Assembly: GCA_021806865.1 (NCBI GenBank)
Contig: JAKAPU010000051.1
Span: 1 to 14,764, forward strand
DNA from: an archaeon
GTDB lineage: Archaea; Thermoproteota; Nitrososphaeria; Nitrososphaerales; CADDZS01
Reading direction: 5' to 3'
DNA length: 14,764 bases
The notes beneath the pieces are model-generated. The model was not told the origin of the DNA, made no database searches, and worked only from the letters and a program-made list of their open reading frames with translations. The position numbers and the translations under genes were made by a program. How positions within the stretch are numbered: position 1 is the first letter of the stretch; the number at the start of each line of letters is the position of its first letter. Positions 6,263 to 11,950 of the stretch are shown here, piece after piece.

Positions 6263-7312
6263 ATGAATGACACGAGGTCAGTAAGAGCCGCATTTGTGAG
6301 ACAGGGTGGAGGCGTTGAGCTAAGATTAGTGCCAAGGCCTGCCCAGGAAAAAGGTTCGATCGCCGTACGGATGAAGGCCTCAGGCATCTGTGGTACCGAC
6401 CTTGAAAAACTAACGGGCAAGAACATTACTTCCTCCGTTCTTGGACACGAAGTCTCTGGAGTGGTGGTTGAATCCGGAAGTGAAAAATTCTCGATGGGAG
6501 ACAGAATTGTTCCACATCATCACGTTGCATGTGGCAAGTGCGACTTGTGTACGGCTGGTGCGGGTACGATGTGTAAGGGCTTCTGGGAAAGCAACTTCGT
6601 ACCCGGGGGATTTGCTGATGAGTTTCTGGTTCCCGAGTACAATGTGAGCCATGGTGGAGTTCACAAGATCTCAAACCGTCTCTCCTTTGAAGAGGCGTCA
6701 TTTGCAGAACCGTTGGGCTGTTGTCTTAGGGGATTGAAGCGGGTAACAGTAGGCAGGAACGCCCTAAGGTCGGTCCTCGTCGTAGGGGCCGGACCGATCG
6801 GGTTGCTACACATGGAGCTTCTCAGATCCTATTTTCCAGAAGTCAAAATTGTTGCTGTTGATGTACTGAAAGCTCGACTTGATTTCGCGGAGAAGATGGA
6901 GCATGCTGAAACATTAGATGCAAGCAAAGTTGCACAGGGTAGTTTTTCAGTCGAATCGTTACGCTATGCTCCGTCAGGATTTGATCTTGCTATTGTTGCA
7001 ACAGGCAACCCCTCTGCGTTCGGAGAGGCGATTCGATCTGTGCGCAAGTCTGGGCTGGTTCTACTGTTCGGAGCTCCTCACAAGGGATCGACCTACAGCC
7101 TAGACCTCGCCAATTTCTTTCTCTCGGAAATATCCATCGCCTCAAGCTACTCTACAACGGAAGATGAACTAGCCGAATCTATAGAACTGTTGGAAAGCGG
7201 AAGGATTAAGGTGAAGAAATTTATCACTGCGACGTATCCGCTGGAAAAAGTCGAAGAAGCAATGGCCTCTGCTAGATCAGAAACTCAAGTTAAGGTCATA
7301 GTAACAAACTGA
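6263..7312 (+). CDS. Zinc-dependent medium-chain alcohol/polyol dehydrogenase
   Basis: This 349-residue medium-chain dehydrogenase oxidises an alcohol or polyol with NAD(P). Catalytic zinc ligands: C43 in GICGTD, H62 and E63 in GHE, and E149 in FAEPLG. Structural zinc: C90, C93, C96 and C104 (CxxCxxCx7C). The Rossmann motif is GAGPIG (175-180), and an Asp ends the second strand (VAVD, near 200), which favours NAD. It resembles the sorbitol/threonine dehydrogenase branch, but the substrate cannot be told. The frame opens at 6245, but that ATG is too close to the TATA box (6229-6238); the ATG at 6263 fits a leaderless start and gives the usual N-terminus. It is divergent from the DUF2905-like gene. 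Confidence 0.88.
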   Translation: MNDTRSVRAAFVRQGGGVELRLVPRPAQEKGSIAVRMKASGICGTDLEKLTGKNITSSVLGHEVSGVVVESGSEKFSMGDRIVPHHHVACGKCDLCTAGAGTMCKGFWESNFVPGGFADEFLVPEYNVSHGGVHKISNRLSFEEASFAEPLGCCLRGLKRVTVGRNALRSVLVVGAGPIGLLHMELLRSYFPEVKIVAVDVLKARLDFAEKMEHAETLDASKVAQGSFSVESLRYAPSGFDLAIVATGNPSAFGEAIRSVRKSGLVLLFGAPHKGSTYSLDLANFFLSEISIASSYSTTEDELAESIELLESGRIKVKKFITATYPLEKVEEAMASARSETQVKVIVTN

Positions 7313-7328
7313 CTCTGATTCCGCAAGA

Positions 7329-7337
7329 TTAATTATT
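7329..7337 (+). promoter_or_regulatory. TATA box of the 81-residue unknown gene
   Basis: TTAATTATT is centred about 33 bases before the ATG at 7366, giving a transcript with a leader of a few bases at most. No Shine-Dalgarno sequence is present. Confidence 0.4.
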
Positions 7338-7365
7338 CGATTCCAAAACGTCATACTGAATCAAA

Positions 7366-7611
7366 ATGGCAACCACTGCAGTTGTGATAACATTTGACGA
7401 CGATTATTCATGTTCTGCGGCAGTTCAAGATAATCTGAGCATTGAGGAGCTCCAGAAGTTCGTGGGGAGAGAGGTGCAGTTCGACGTGTCAAAGACGAAG
7501 ATCGCAAAGGGAAAGGTTGTGGGACTGGAAGGAGATCTTGTACTGGTGAAGTGGTCCGACGTTCCACTCGGCCTCGGCCAGAGTTCCATGATGCGTATCA
7601 TGGATCAATGA
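7366..7611 (+). CDS. Small protein of unknown function, beta-rich
   Basis: This is an 81-residue soluble protein that I do not recognise. The second half, EVQFDVSKTKIAKGKVV then GLEGDLVLVKWSDVPLGLGQ, alternates short beta strands and Gly turns in a way that suggests a small SH3-like or KOW-like barrel. The first half holds an acidic strand-turn (ITFDDDY) and a helix (IEELQKF). There are no Cys residues in a metal pattern and no membrane segment. A TATA-like sequence 33 bases upstream and coding-like composition over the whole length support it as a real gene. It is transcribed alone: a short minus-strand gene converges on it. Confidence 0.68.
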   Translation: MATTAVVITFDDDYSCSAAVQDNLSIEELQKFVGREVQFDVSKTKIAKGKVVGLEGDLVLVKWSDVPLGLGQSSMMRIMDQ

Positions 7612-7686
7612 TATCCTGCTCGGATGTTGGAGACACAGTGCTCCAAATTCATGTTTTATTTCGAAAGTATCTCGACCGAGATCATG

Positions 7687-7854
7687 TCACCCAGTTGTAA
7701 CGGGGTCTCGAAACCACTTTACGGAAAGCGCCGAACACACAAAAACCACGGATATTCCTAACGCTCCCCTTTCCACAACGGCCACAATAGCGAGTAGGCC
7801 AGCAGCACACAGGAATGAGGTTAGATCCTCGATCTTCTTGCTAACACGACGCAT
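7687..7854 (-). CDS. Small two-helix membrane protein
   Basis: A 55-residue frame has a basic N-terminus (MRRVSKKIEDL), two hydrophobic segments at about 13-28 (SFLCAAGLLAIVAVVE) and 31-46 (ALGISVVFVCSALSVK), and a short polar tail. The arrangement predicts a hairpin membrane protein with its N-terminus inside. AATATT on the minus strand (7880-7885) is centred 28.5 bases before the ATG, matching the leaderless spacing of neighbouring genes. No family is recognised. A long hydrophobic run can arise by chance, but the positive N-terminus and promoter spacing argue for a real gene. Confidence 0.5.
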   Translation of the reverse strand: MRRVSKKIEDLTSFLCAAGLLAIVAVVERGALGISVVFVCSALSVKWFRDPVTTG

Positions 7855-7966
7855 GAAATAGTTGAGAACAATGGCAGGGAATATTGTCTTGCGGATTTCG
7901 GATTAGAATCCAGAAGAATATCGGGATGCGTAATATCCTCTTTGGCCACTTTATTCCAAAGACTTG

Positions 7967-8089
7967 TCAACGGCAGTAATTTTGAGTTCTTTCTGGATCA
8001 AAAAGACAAGAAGGGCAGAGTCCTTCGATCTCGTCTGACTCGAGCATTGGCAAGTATTCTTCGCCGCAGCGAGCGCAAATCGCAGACAA
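7967..8089 (-). CDS. 40-residue zinc-ribbon protein
   Basis: A short frame encodes a minimal zinc ribbon: CARCGEEY near the N-terminus and LCPSC about 20 residues later, with acidic residues between and a Cys three residues before the end. The CxxCG...CPxC pattern is typical of rubredoxin-like zinc knuckles. The TTG at 8089 is the first start after three consecutive in-frame stops. A very good TATA box, GTATAAAT on the minus strand (8120-8127), lies about 34 bases upstream. A plus-strand ORF covers the same bases (7942-8205) but runs through the aIF1 promoter and has no recognisable content. Function is unknown; aIF1 and another zinc ribbon are transcribed divergently next door. Confidence 0.6.
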   Translation of the reverse strand: MSAICARCGEEYLPMLESDEIEGLCPSCLFDPERTQNYCR

Positions 8090-8119
8090 CTACTATCAAT
8101 CATAGGAAAAGTCATTCGG

Positions 8120-8127
8120 ATTTATAC
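8120..8127 (-). promoter_or_regulatory. TATA box of the 40-residue zinc-ribbon gene
   Basis: On the minus strand this reads GTATAAAT, close to the ideal archaeal TATA box, centred about 34 bases before the TTG at 8089. It lies about 47 bases from the divergent aIF1 promoter. Confidence 0.5.
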
Positions 8128-8161
8128 GGATTATTGAGTGAACGATCCAACTGCACGACAA

Positions 8162-8182
8162 GGTTTTTATATTTAAAAAACC
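8162..8182 (+). promoter_or_regulatory. AT-rich palindromic promoter of aIF1
   Basis: GGTTTTT and AAAAACC are perfect inverted arms around ATATTTA, so the TATA region sits in a 21-base palindrome. If TTTATATT (8166-8173) is the TATA box, transcription begins near 8196, just before the ATG of the upstream ORF at 8198. If TTTAAAAA (8172-8179) is used instead, it begins near 8202 and the mRNA has a 55-base leader with no upstream ORF start. Confidence 0.55.
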
Positions 8183-8197
8183 AAAATCTGTTCAGCG

Positions 8198-8257
8198 ATG
8201 CGTAAGGGAACCATAGCTATTTTTCTCGAAAGCGCATACTCTGCGAGGTCAATGTGA
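8198..8257 (+). CDS. Possible leaderless 19-codon upstream ORF coupled to aIF1
   Basis: An ATG at 8198, about 28 bases from the TATA centre, opens a frame of 19 codons (starts MRKGTIAIFLES) that ends in TGA at 8255-8257. The last A of this stop is the first base of the aIF1 ATG (TGATG), a classic termination-reinitiation junction. GAGGT at 8244-8248 inside the short frame is a Shine-Dalgarno sequence for aIF1. Whether the peptide is made, or matters only through its translation, cannot be told from sequence. A chance open frame of this length is common, so the promoter and stop/start geometry are the only support. Confidence 0.35.
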   Translation: MRKGTIAIFLESAYSARSM

Positions 8258-8565
8258 TGGCAGAAGTATGCTCAACGTGTGGACTTCCTAAAGACCTGTG
8301 CGTTTGCGAAGAACTCGAAAAGGAGGAAACTCGTATTGTCGTCAGGCTGGAGATGCGAAGGTTTCGCAAACCGACGACCATGGTTGAGGGCCTCAATCCG
8401 AAAAGAAGCGATCTCGTCAAGATCGCGCACGAACTCAAGAGCAAGCTTGCTTGTGGTGGCACCGCAAAGGATGGTTACATTCTTCTCCAGGGAGATCACC
8501 GGGATCAGGTTCGTGACCGTCTGATAAGCATGGGTTTCGGCGAAAACACAATCGAAGTCCAGTAG
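8257..8565 (+). CDS. Translation initiation factor aIF1 (SUI1 family)
   Basis: This 102-residue SUI1-domain protein is the archaeal aIF1, which binds the 30S subunit near the P site and enforces correct start-codon selection. An N-terminal Cys cluster (C5, C8, C15, C17: CSTCGLP then LCVC) is a zinc-finger extension. The SUI1 domain follows: EMRRFRKPTTMVEGL, KLACGGTAKDG, ILLQGDHRDQVRDRL and a final GFGENTIEV strand. I use the ATG at 8257 rather than the GTG at 8254 because GAGGT lies eight bases upstream and the protein then starts directly before the Cys cluster. A zinc-ribbon gene follows six bases after the stop, so the two form an operon. Confidence 0.93.
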   Translation: MAEVCSTCGLPKDLCVCEELEKEETRIVVRLEMRRFRKPTTMVEGLNPKRSDLVKIAHELKSKLACGGTAKDGYILLQGDHRDQVRDRLISMGFGENTIEVQ

Positions 8566-8571
8566 ATCAGG

Positions 8572-8805
8572 ATGTCCGACATCCCTTCAGATCAAACTGA
8601 CACGGATTCCGAAGTCAAGGTCAGGCTGACGCGGCGTGGGCTACGTCGTCGAAAGAAATACTGCCCTGATTGCCTATCAGAAATTGAAATGAGTTCGTCT
8701 CTTTCGGGATGGCTGGTTCCAGAATTCTACGTGTGCGAAAAATGCGGATACAGCGGGCATGTTGCTCTGGAACGATCGGAGGACAAGGAAAAAGAGTCTA
8801 GTTAG
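8572..8805 (+). CDS. Small zinc-ribbon protein, archaeal, function unknown
   Basis: This 77-residue protein has an acidic, disordered N-terminus (1-17), a basic stretch LTRRGLRRRKK, then a zinc ribbon with CPDC (about 31-34) and CEKCGY (about 55-59). The tail is charged (ERSEDKEKESS). The ribbon plus basic patch suggests RNA or ribosome association, which its place six bases after aIF1 also favours, but I cannot name a family. The ATG follows the aIF1 stop with only a weak Shine-Dalgarno sequence, so translation may depend on the upstream gene. Its stop overlaps by four bases with the stop of the convergent lysine-rich gene. Confidence 0.75.
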   Translation: MSDIPSDQTDTDSEVKVRLTRRGLRRRKKYCPDCLSEIEMSSSLSGWLVPEFYVCEKCGYSGHVALERSEDKEKESS

Positions 8806-8942
8806 TCTTTCTTTTGTTTCTTCTTTGTTGACGCAGTTTTCTTCTTTCTCTCTTTTTTCTCCACTTCGCCCAGTGCCTTTCTGATCTCCTCGGCCATGGG
8901 CTCTGTGAAATATGCCATTCGAGCTCGATTCTCCACGCTCAT
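8802..8942 (-). CDS. Lysine-rich small protein coupled to thyX
   Basis: A 46-residue frame begins with an ATG at 8942 that shares ATGA with the thyX stop, so it is very probably translated by coupling. Residues 1-28 form a possible amphipathic helix (VENRARMAYFTEP, then AEEIRKALGEVEKK); residues 29-46 are almost all Lys, Arg, Thr and Gln (ERKKKTASTKKKQKKD), a nucleic-acid-binding type of tail. No family is recognised. The four-base overlap, plausible composition and clean stop argue for a real gene. The coding strand's A-rich tail makes the opposite strand T-rich just downstream of the zinc-ribbon gene, where it may terminate the aIF1 transcript. Confidence 0.68.
   Translation of the reverse strand: MSVENRARMAYFTEPMAEEIRKALGEVEKKERKKKTASTKKKQKKD
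8806..8860 (+). terminator. Pyrimidine/T-rich tract after the aIF1 operon
   Basis: Immediately after the zinc-ribbon stop the plus strand carries repeated T-runs (CTTTCTTTTG, TTTTCTTC, TCTTTTTTCT) without a hairpin, the usual form of archaeal intrinsic terminators. The same bases encode the lysine-rich tail of the opposing gene. Assignment as terminator is an inference from composition and position. Confidence 0.4.
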
Positions 8943-9556
8943 GCCTCTATGATGTCTTTGAAGATTGTAGGTGCGACTTTCTTACATTCCTTGAGCATCA
9001 TCTCGGCGAGCTCCCTGATTTCCCACTGTGCTTGGAGAGCTGTTCTCTGCCAGAAAAAGTGCATCAGCGTTCTAGCGTTCGCAGTGATCACAAGTTTAGT
9101 GCCTATTGACTGCGGAAGAACGAATCTGGCATCCTCCTTTGGAACCTCAAGATCCTTCAGCTTCTTGAAAGCCTCGACCGAGCTCCTCAACAGATCTTCG
9201 TACACTTTGAGCGCTGCGGGATTGTCCTGAATAGAGTGCGGCACAATGAAGTCTTCCTTCTCGACCGCGCTAAACCTCTGGCTTTCTTGGTCATAACTTG
9301 CGATTCTGTGCCTTACAAGCTGGTGAGAGCAGACTCGACTTATCCCCTCTATCTCGAACATGAACACTGCGTGCTCTATTACGTCGAAGGTCTTGTCGCG
9401 TAGAGCCTTTGCAATCAGATCCTTCTCGTAACCCGGCCTGGAAGCAAGTTCTGCCTCCAGTTCCTCAATGGGCTTTGCGCTGTAGCACCTACGCATTGCC
9501 AACGCAACGGTGATTTCGGGGCTTGGTGTGTACCAAAGGAGTTTGACGCGCATCAT
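8939..9556 (-). CDS. thyX: Flavin-dependent thymidylate synthase ThyX
   Basis: This 205-residue ThyX converts dUMP to dTMP with methylene-tetrahydrofolate, FAD and NADPH. The family signature RHRx7S is present at residues 82-92 (RHRIASYDQES), followed by QRF. The N-terminus VKLLWYTPSP and the motifs FMFEIEGISR and C-terminal LMHFFWQRTALQAQWEIRELA agree with archaeal members. The frame opens at an ATG at 9577, but the TATA-like TTTAGTTAA (9580-9588, minus strand) is about 28 bases from the ATG at 9556, so a leaderless start there is better; an adjacent ATG at 9553 is equivalent. The stop overlaps the lysine-rich gene by ATGA. ThyX yields tetrahydrofolate, so it does not require dihydrofolate reductase. 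Confidence 0.95.
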   Translation of the reverse strand: MMRVKLLWYTPSPEITVALAMRRCYSAKPIEELEAELASRPGYEKDLIAKALRDKTFDVIEHAVFMFEIEGISRVCSHQLVRHRIASYDQESQRFSAVEKEDFIVPHSIQDNPAALKVYEDLLRSSVEAFKKLKDLEVPKEDARFVLPQSIGTKLVITANARTLMHFFWQRTALQAQWEIRELAEMMLKECKKVAPTIFKDIIEA

Positions 9557-9579
9557 TTGCGAGAGACCCTCTTTCATGA

Positions 9580-9588
9580 TTAACTAAA
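9580..9588 (-). promoter_or_regulatory. TATA box of thyX
   Basis: TTTAGTTAA on the minus strand is centred 28 bases before the ATG at 9556. It makes the more upstream ATG at 9577 an unlikely start because that codon would lie upstream of the transcription start. Confidence 0.45.
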
Positions 9589-9615
9589 GTGTTTGGGCTT
9601 ACCTCCATTGCTGCG

Positions 9616-9652
9616 CGGGATGGACCCTGAGTCAGCCCGACTCAAAATCCCG
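9616..9652. other. Two-part 12-bp hairpin upstream of thyX
   Basis: CGGGAT (9616-9621) pairs perfectly with ATCCCG (9647-9652), and TGAGTC (9628-9633) pairs with GACTCA (9639-9644), with a five-base loop AGCCC and an asymmetric internal loop (6 and 2 bases). It lies about 60 bases upstream of the thyX start. It could be an operator, a structured RNA or the remnant of one; it is not followed by a T-run on either strand. Confidence 0.45.
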
Positions 9653-10218
9653 AACACGATTTGTCTAGTGGCTCTGTTGGGGTTGCAGAAAAAACAAAGC
9701 TCTGTAATGTGAAATTTCAGTTGGTTTTTGGGTTTGTGGACGGGAGATCAGGGAGTGACTCTGACTGGCTGGTCGATTGGGCAATCGTTCTTGTCTCGTG
9801 CTATCACGAGTCAAATTGAACTCTCGCGGGCAAAACGATCTTACCAACTGGTTCGTCCTAGCGAATTTCATGCGATGAAAGGATGCTTTGACCCAGCTAT
9901 ATACAGGAGTGCCAAAGCTGTGGAATTGGTCGATCAGCCTCACGAACAGATAGTTGAATTGATTTGCCCTAATCTCTCTGAGCACTGTTCAGCAGTTCGA
10001 GCAAGAATTGTGGTCTCGTACTCATGTATACCGACGAGGAAAGCAGATCGCGTTGCGGATTGATATCTACTATGCATATCTTTGCTGCCCTCTTCCACTT
10101 GGATGTGGAATCGGTCTCCTTCCTTCTCGGACCTTTCGAAGTAATGATTTGTGATGTGGACAAACAGTGACTTCGAGCCAAGACATCTCGACGATTAACG
10201 AGAATATCGAACAAGAGA

Positions 10219-10242
10219 GGGGGACCCCGTGGGGGAGGGGGG
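10219..10242 (+). other. Cluster of G-runs (possible G-quadruplex)
   Basis: Three uninterrupted G-runs of 5, 5 and 6 bases occur within 24 bases, separated by ACCCCGT and a single A. The six-base run could supply part of a fourth strand, so a quadruplex is possible; the CCCC can alternatively pair with a G-run as a hairpin. The cluster stands out strongly from the surrounding moderate-GC sequence. Confidence 0.4.
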
Positions 10243-10526
10243 TAGACTGTGTCTATCCATCAATCACGAATGAACCTAGCAGCGGGCAGATTTCAATCTA
10301 CAATCAATAACAATGGCTTTGATGAATGCTACACGAGGGACTTCAATACAAATCAGTTTCTGGGTTCTTTTCGGTTGAGCTAGAACTTAGGATATCCGTA
10401 TCGAAAGCTATCAACAATTGCCTCTTGAAAAGCGTGTAGCAAGCGCTGTATGATTGCCAATTCCATGGCACAGCGTTGAATGTGACTTCTGGTTTCTGAC
10501 TCCACTATCCGCAACTCTTTAAGCCC

Positions 10527-11936
10527 GTGCAACGAAATTCAAAAGAGCTCGAAAGAGTCGGCGCTTGTTCTTTGCAGAATTCTGGATACCTGCCGCACAA
10601 AGCGCACCACTATCTCGCGCTTGTGTTTGCTGTTTTGCTTTTGCTGCTAACGGTGACAGCGTTCACATCTTTTGCTATAGGTGCATATCTTGTCTACAAC
10701 AGGCCGATAAGCAATGTGATTGCGAACACCCAAACGGTAGGAGGTCAAACCGTCTTGCACGTGGATGCTGTAGGGCTGAATGGCAGCTCTTCAAGAATAA
10801 TCTGGATAGATCCCCAGGTGACTTACGACGCCTCAGGCAACCGCTTGATAAACGTGAGTTCTGGCATTCGGATCGCAAACACGACAACCGACAGTTCGGG
10901 AGATATCGCTGGAAATTTCACAATACAAAGCAGTGTTCTTCAGCAGATTGCAGCCGACGGACAGCAAGTGCATTCCGTGTGGGTCATCGGTCTGAATCAG
11001 TCATCAACCGTCCCGACATCGCAGTACGTCTATCTCACGTACGACTCTGAGCAAAACTACACCGCTGCGTCAAGGGGGAGCGGAATCACATTCTTTGTGA
11101 CTCTGTTCACTTTTGTTGTTCCGTTCAATTTCAGCCTGGGGAACTTGTTTCTGGCTCTCTGGACAATCTACCTCGCCCTTTTCGCTATGGCGCTAAACGG
11201 ACCAATGAAAAGCGTAATCGGGGCATTGAAGACAACGGCAAAAAAGGGTGTGGGAGCACTATTTGACAACTCGATTTACGGAACAATGTTGGTCTTTCCA
11301 CTCGTGCTTTGGTCCAGCGTACTACTGGAGATGCTGCAGCAGGCTGGTGGCGTCTCGACTGGAAACCTTCCTTTACAGGATCCATTCCTTACAATGGTCG
11401 AGCTCTCGATAGCGCCACTCAGGGAAGAGCTCGGCTTTCGGGTGATCCCGATAGGAATTGCGGCTTTCGTGGTACTACTCACGAAGGGACGAGTGCGCGA
11501 TGGCCTGCTTTCATTGTGGCATCCGTCAAAGTACCTGAAAAAAGTCGACTCACCAGTCGAATACAAACGACACCTGAATCTGATCTATCTCATGATTGCG
11601 ATCAGCTCGATTCTCTTTGGTGTCGCGCACTACCTTCTCGGCGCTGGCTGGGGGCCAGGAAAGATCGCGGAAGCTGCCGTCGCTGGCGTTGCACTGGGTG
11701 GATTATACTACAAGTACGGTTTTCCATCTACGGTACTTTTGCACTGGTTGATAGACTACTTTCTGACTACGTACACCTTGACACCGACCCTGACAAACTA
11801 TGGCAACTGGATAGTGCTTTACTCTGTTCTCATCGCGATAATCTCAACTGCAGTCCTTTTGATGATGCTGTTCGGTAGATTTAGAAACAGACCTGCCACC
11901 GTCTATCCAGAAAGTTGGGTGCAGGGCACGGCTTGA
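10527..11936 (+). CDS. CPBP-family intramembrane metalloprotease with N-terminal extracytoplasmic region
   Basis: The C-terminal half holds the CPBP (CAAX-protease/Abi) motifs: PLREELGFR (EExxxR at 300-305), FGVAH (364-368) and HWLID (406-410), the glutamates and histidines of an Rce1-type glutamic/metalloprotease site inside the membrane. Upstream, one helix (about 29-55) leads to a Ser/Thr/Asn-rich beta-type region (60-180) with several N-x-S/T sites, probably outside the cell, then further helices from 186. At 469 residues it is longer than a bare CPBP domain because of that insert. The GTG at 10527 is the outermost start; a TTTAA at 10518-10522 is too close to it, so the TTG at 10572 may be the real start. 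It ends 14 bases before the prolyl-tRNA synthetase start. The substrate is unknown. Confidence 0.85.
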   Translation: MQRNSKELERVGACSLQNSGYLPHKAHHYLALVFAVLLLLLTVTAFTSFAIGAYLVYNRPISNVIANTQTVGGQTVLHVDAVGLNGSSSRIIWIDPQVTYDASGNRLINVSSGIRIANTTTDSSGDIAGNFTIQSSVLQQIAADGQQVHSVWVIGLNQSSTVPTSQYVYLTYDSEQNYTAASRGSGITFFVTLFTFVVPFNFSLGNLFLALWTIYLALFAMALNGPMKSVIGALKTTAKKGVGALFDNSIYGTMLVFPLVLWSSVLLEMLQQAGGVSTGNLPLQDPFLTMVELSIAPLREELGFRVIPIGIAAFVVLLTKGRVRDGLLSLWHPSKYLKKVDSPVEYKRHLNLIYLMIAISSILFGVAHYLLGAGWGPGKIAEAAVAGVALGGLYYKYGFPSTVLLHWLIDYFLTTYTLTPTLTNYGNWIVLYSVLIAIISTAVLLMMLFGRFRNRPATVYPESWVQGTA

Positions 11937-11950
11937 GTGGGGAGTCTGGT

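Larger units (their letters stand above)
9578..10526. other. Gene-poor stretch between thyX and the CPBP protease gene
   Basis: No gene is convincing in these 949 bases. Open frames exist on both strands (for example 9728-10063 plus, 9665-9985 minus, 9969-10214 minus) but show no motif and unlikely composition. TATATA at 9899-9904 could fire in either direction: a leaderless minus-strand ATG would sit at 9871, and TTG at 9926 on the plus strand. A 41-residue minus-strand frame (10380-10505, GTG start) is helical and plausible but unsupported. The stretch also contains a strong hairpin at 9616-9652 and a G-run cluster at 10219-10242. I see no tRNA, IS end or direct repeat. Confidence 0.5.

Noticed and set aside
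7942..8205. 87-residue plus-strand ORF
   Set aside because: It runs through the aIF1 TATA palindrome and lies antisense to the zinc-ribbon ORF; composition is Ser/Arg-rich and unlike a folded protein.
9611..9695. tRNA-Leu with an anticodon-arm insertion
   Set aside because: Only the anticodon-arm-like piece exists; no D arm, no TTCRANNC T loop and no acceptor stem could be found on either strand.
9665..10214. Overlapping ORFs of 81-111 residues on both strands
   Set aside because: Gln/Ser/Arg/His-rich translations with no motif, no Shine-Dalgarno sequence and no consistent promoter; typical of non-coding sequence.
10380..10505. 41-residue minus-strand ORF with GTG start
   Set aside because: Plausible helical composition, but no Shine-Dalgarno sequence, the TATA-like sequence is too close to the GTG, and no family is recognised; kept only as a note in the gene-poor stretch.
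11309..11878. 189-residue plus-strand ORF inside the protease gene
   Set aside because: It is an alternative frame of the CPBP gene, which carries all catalytic motifs.
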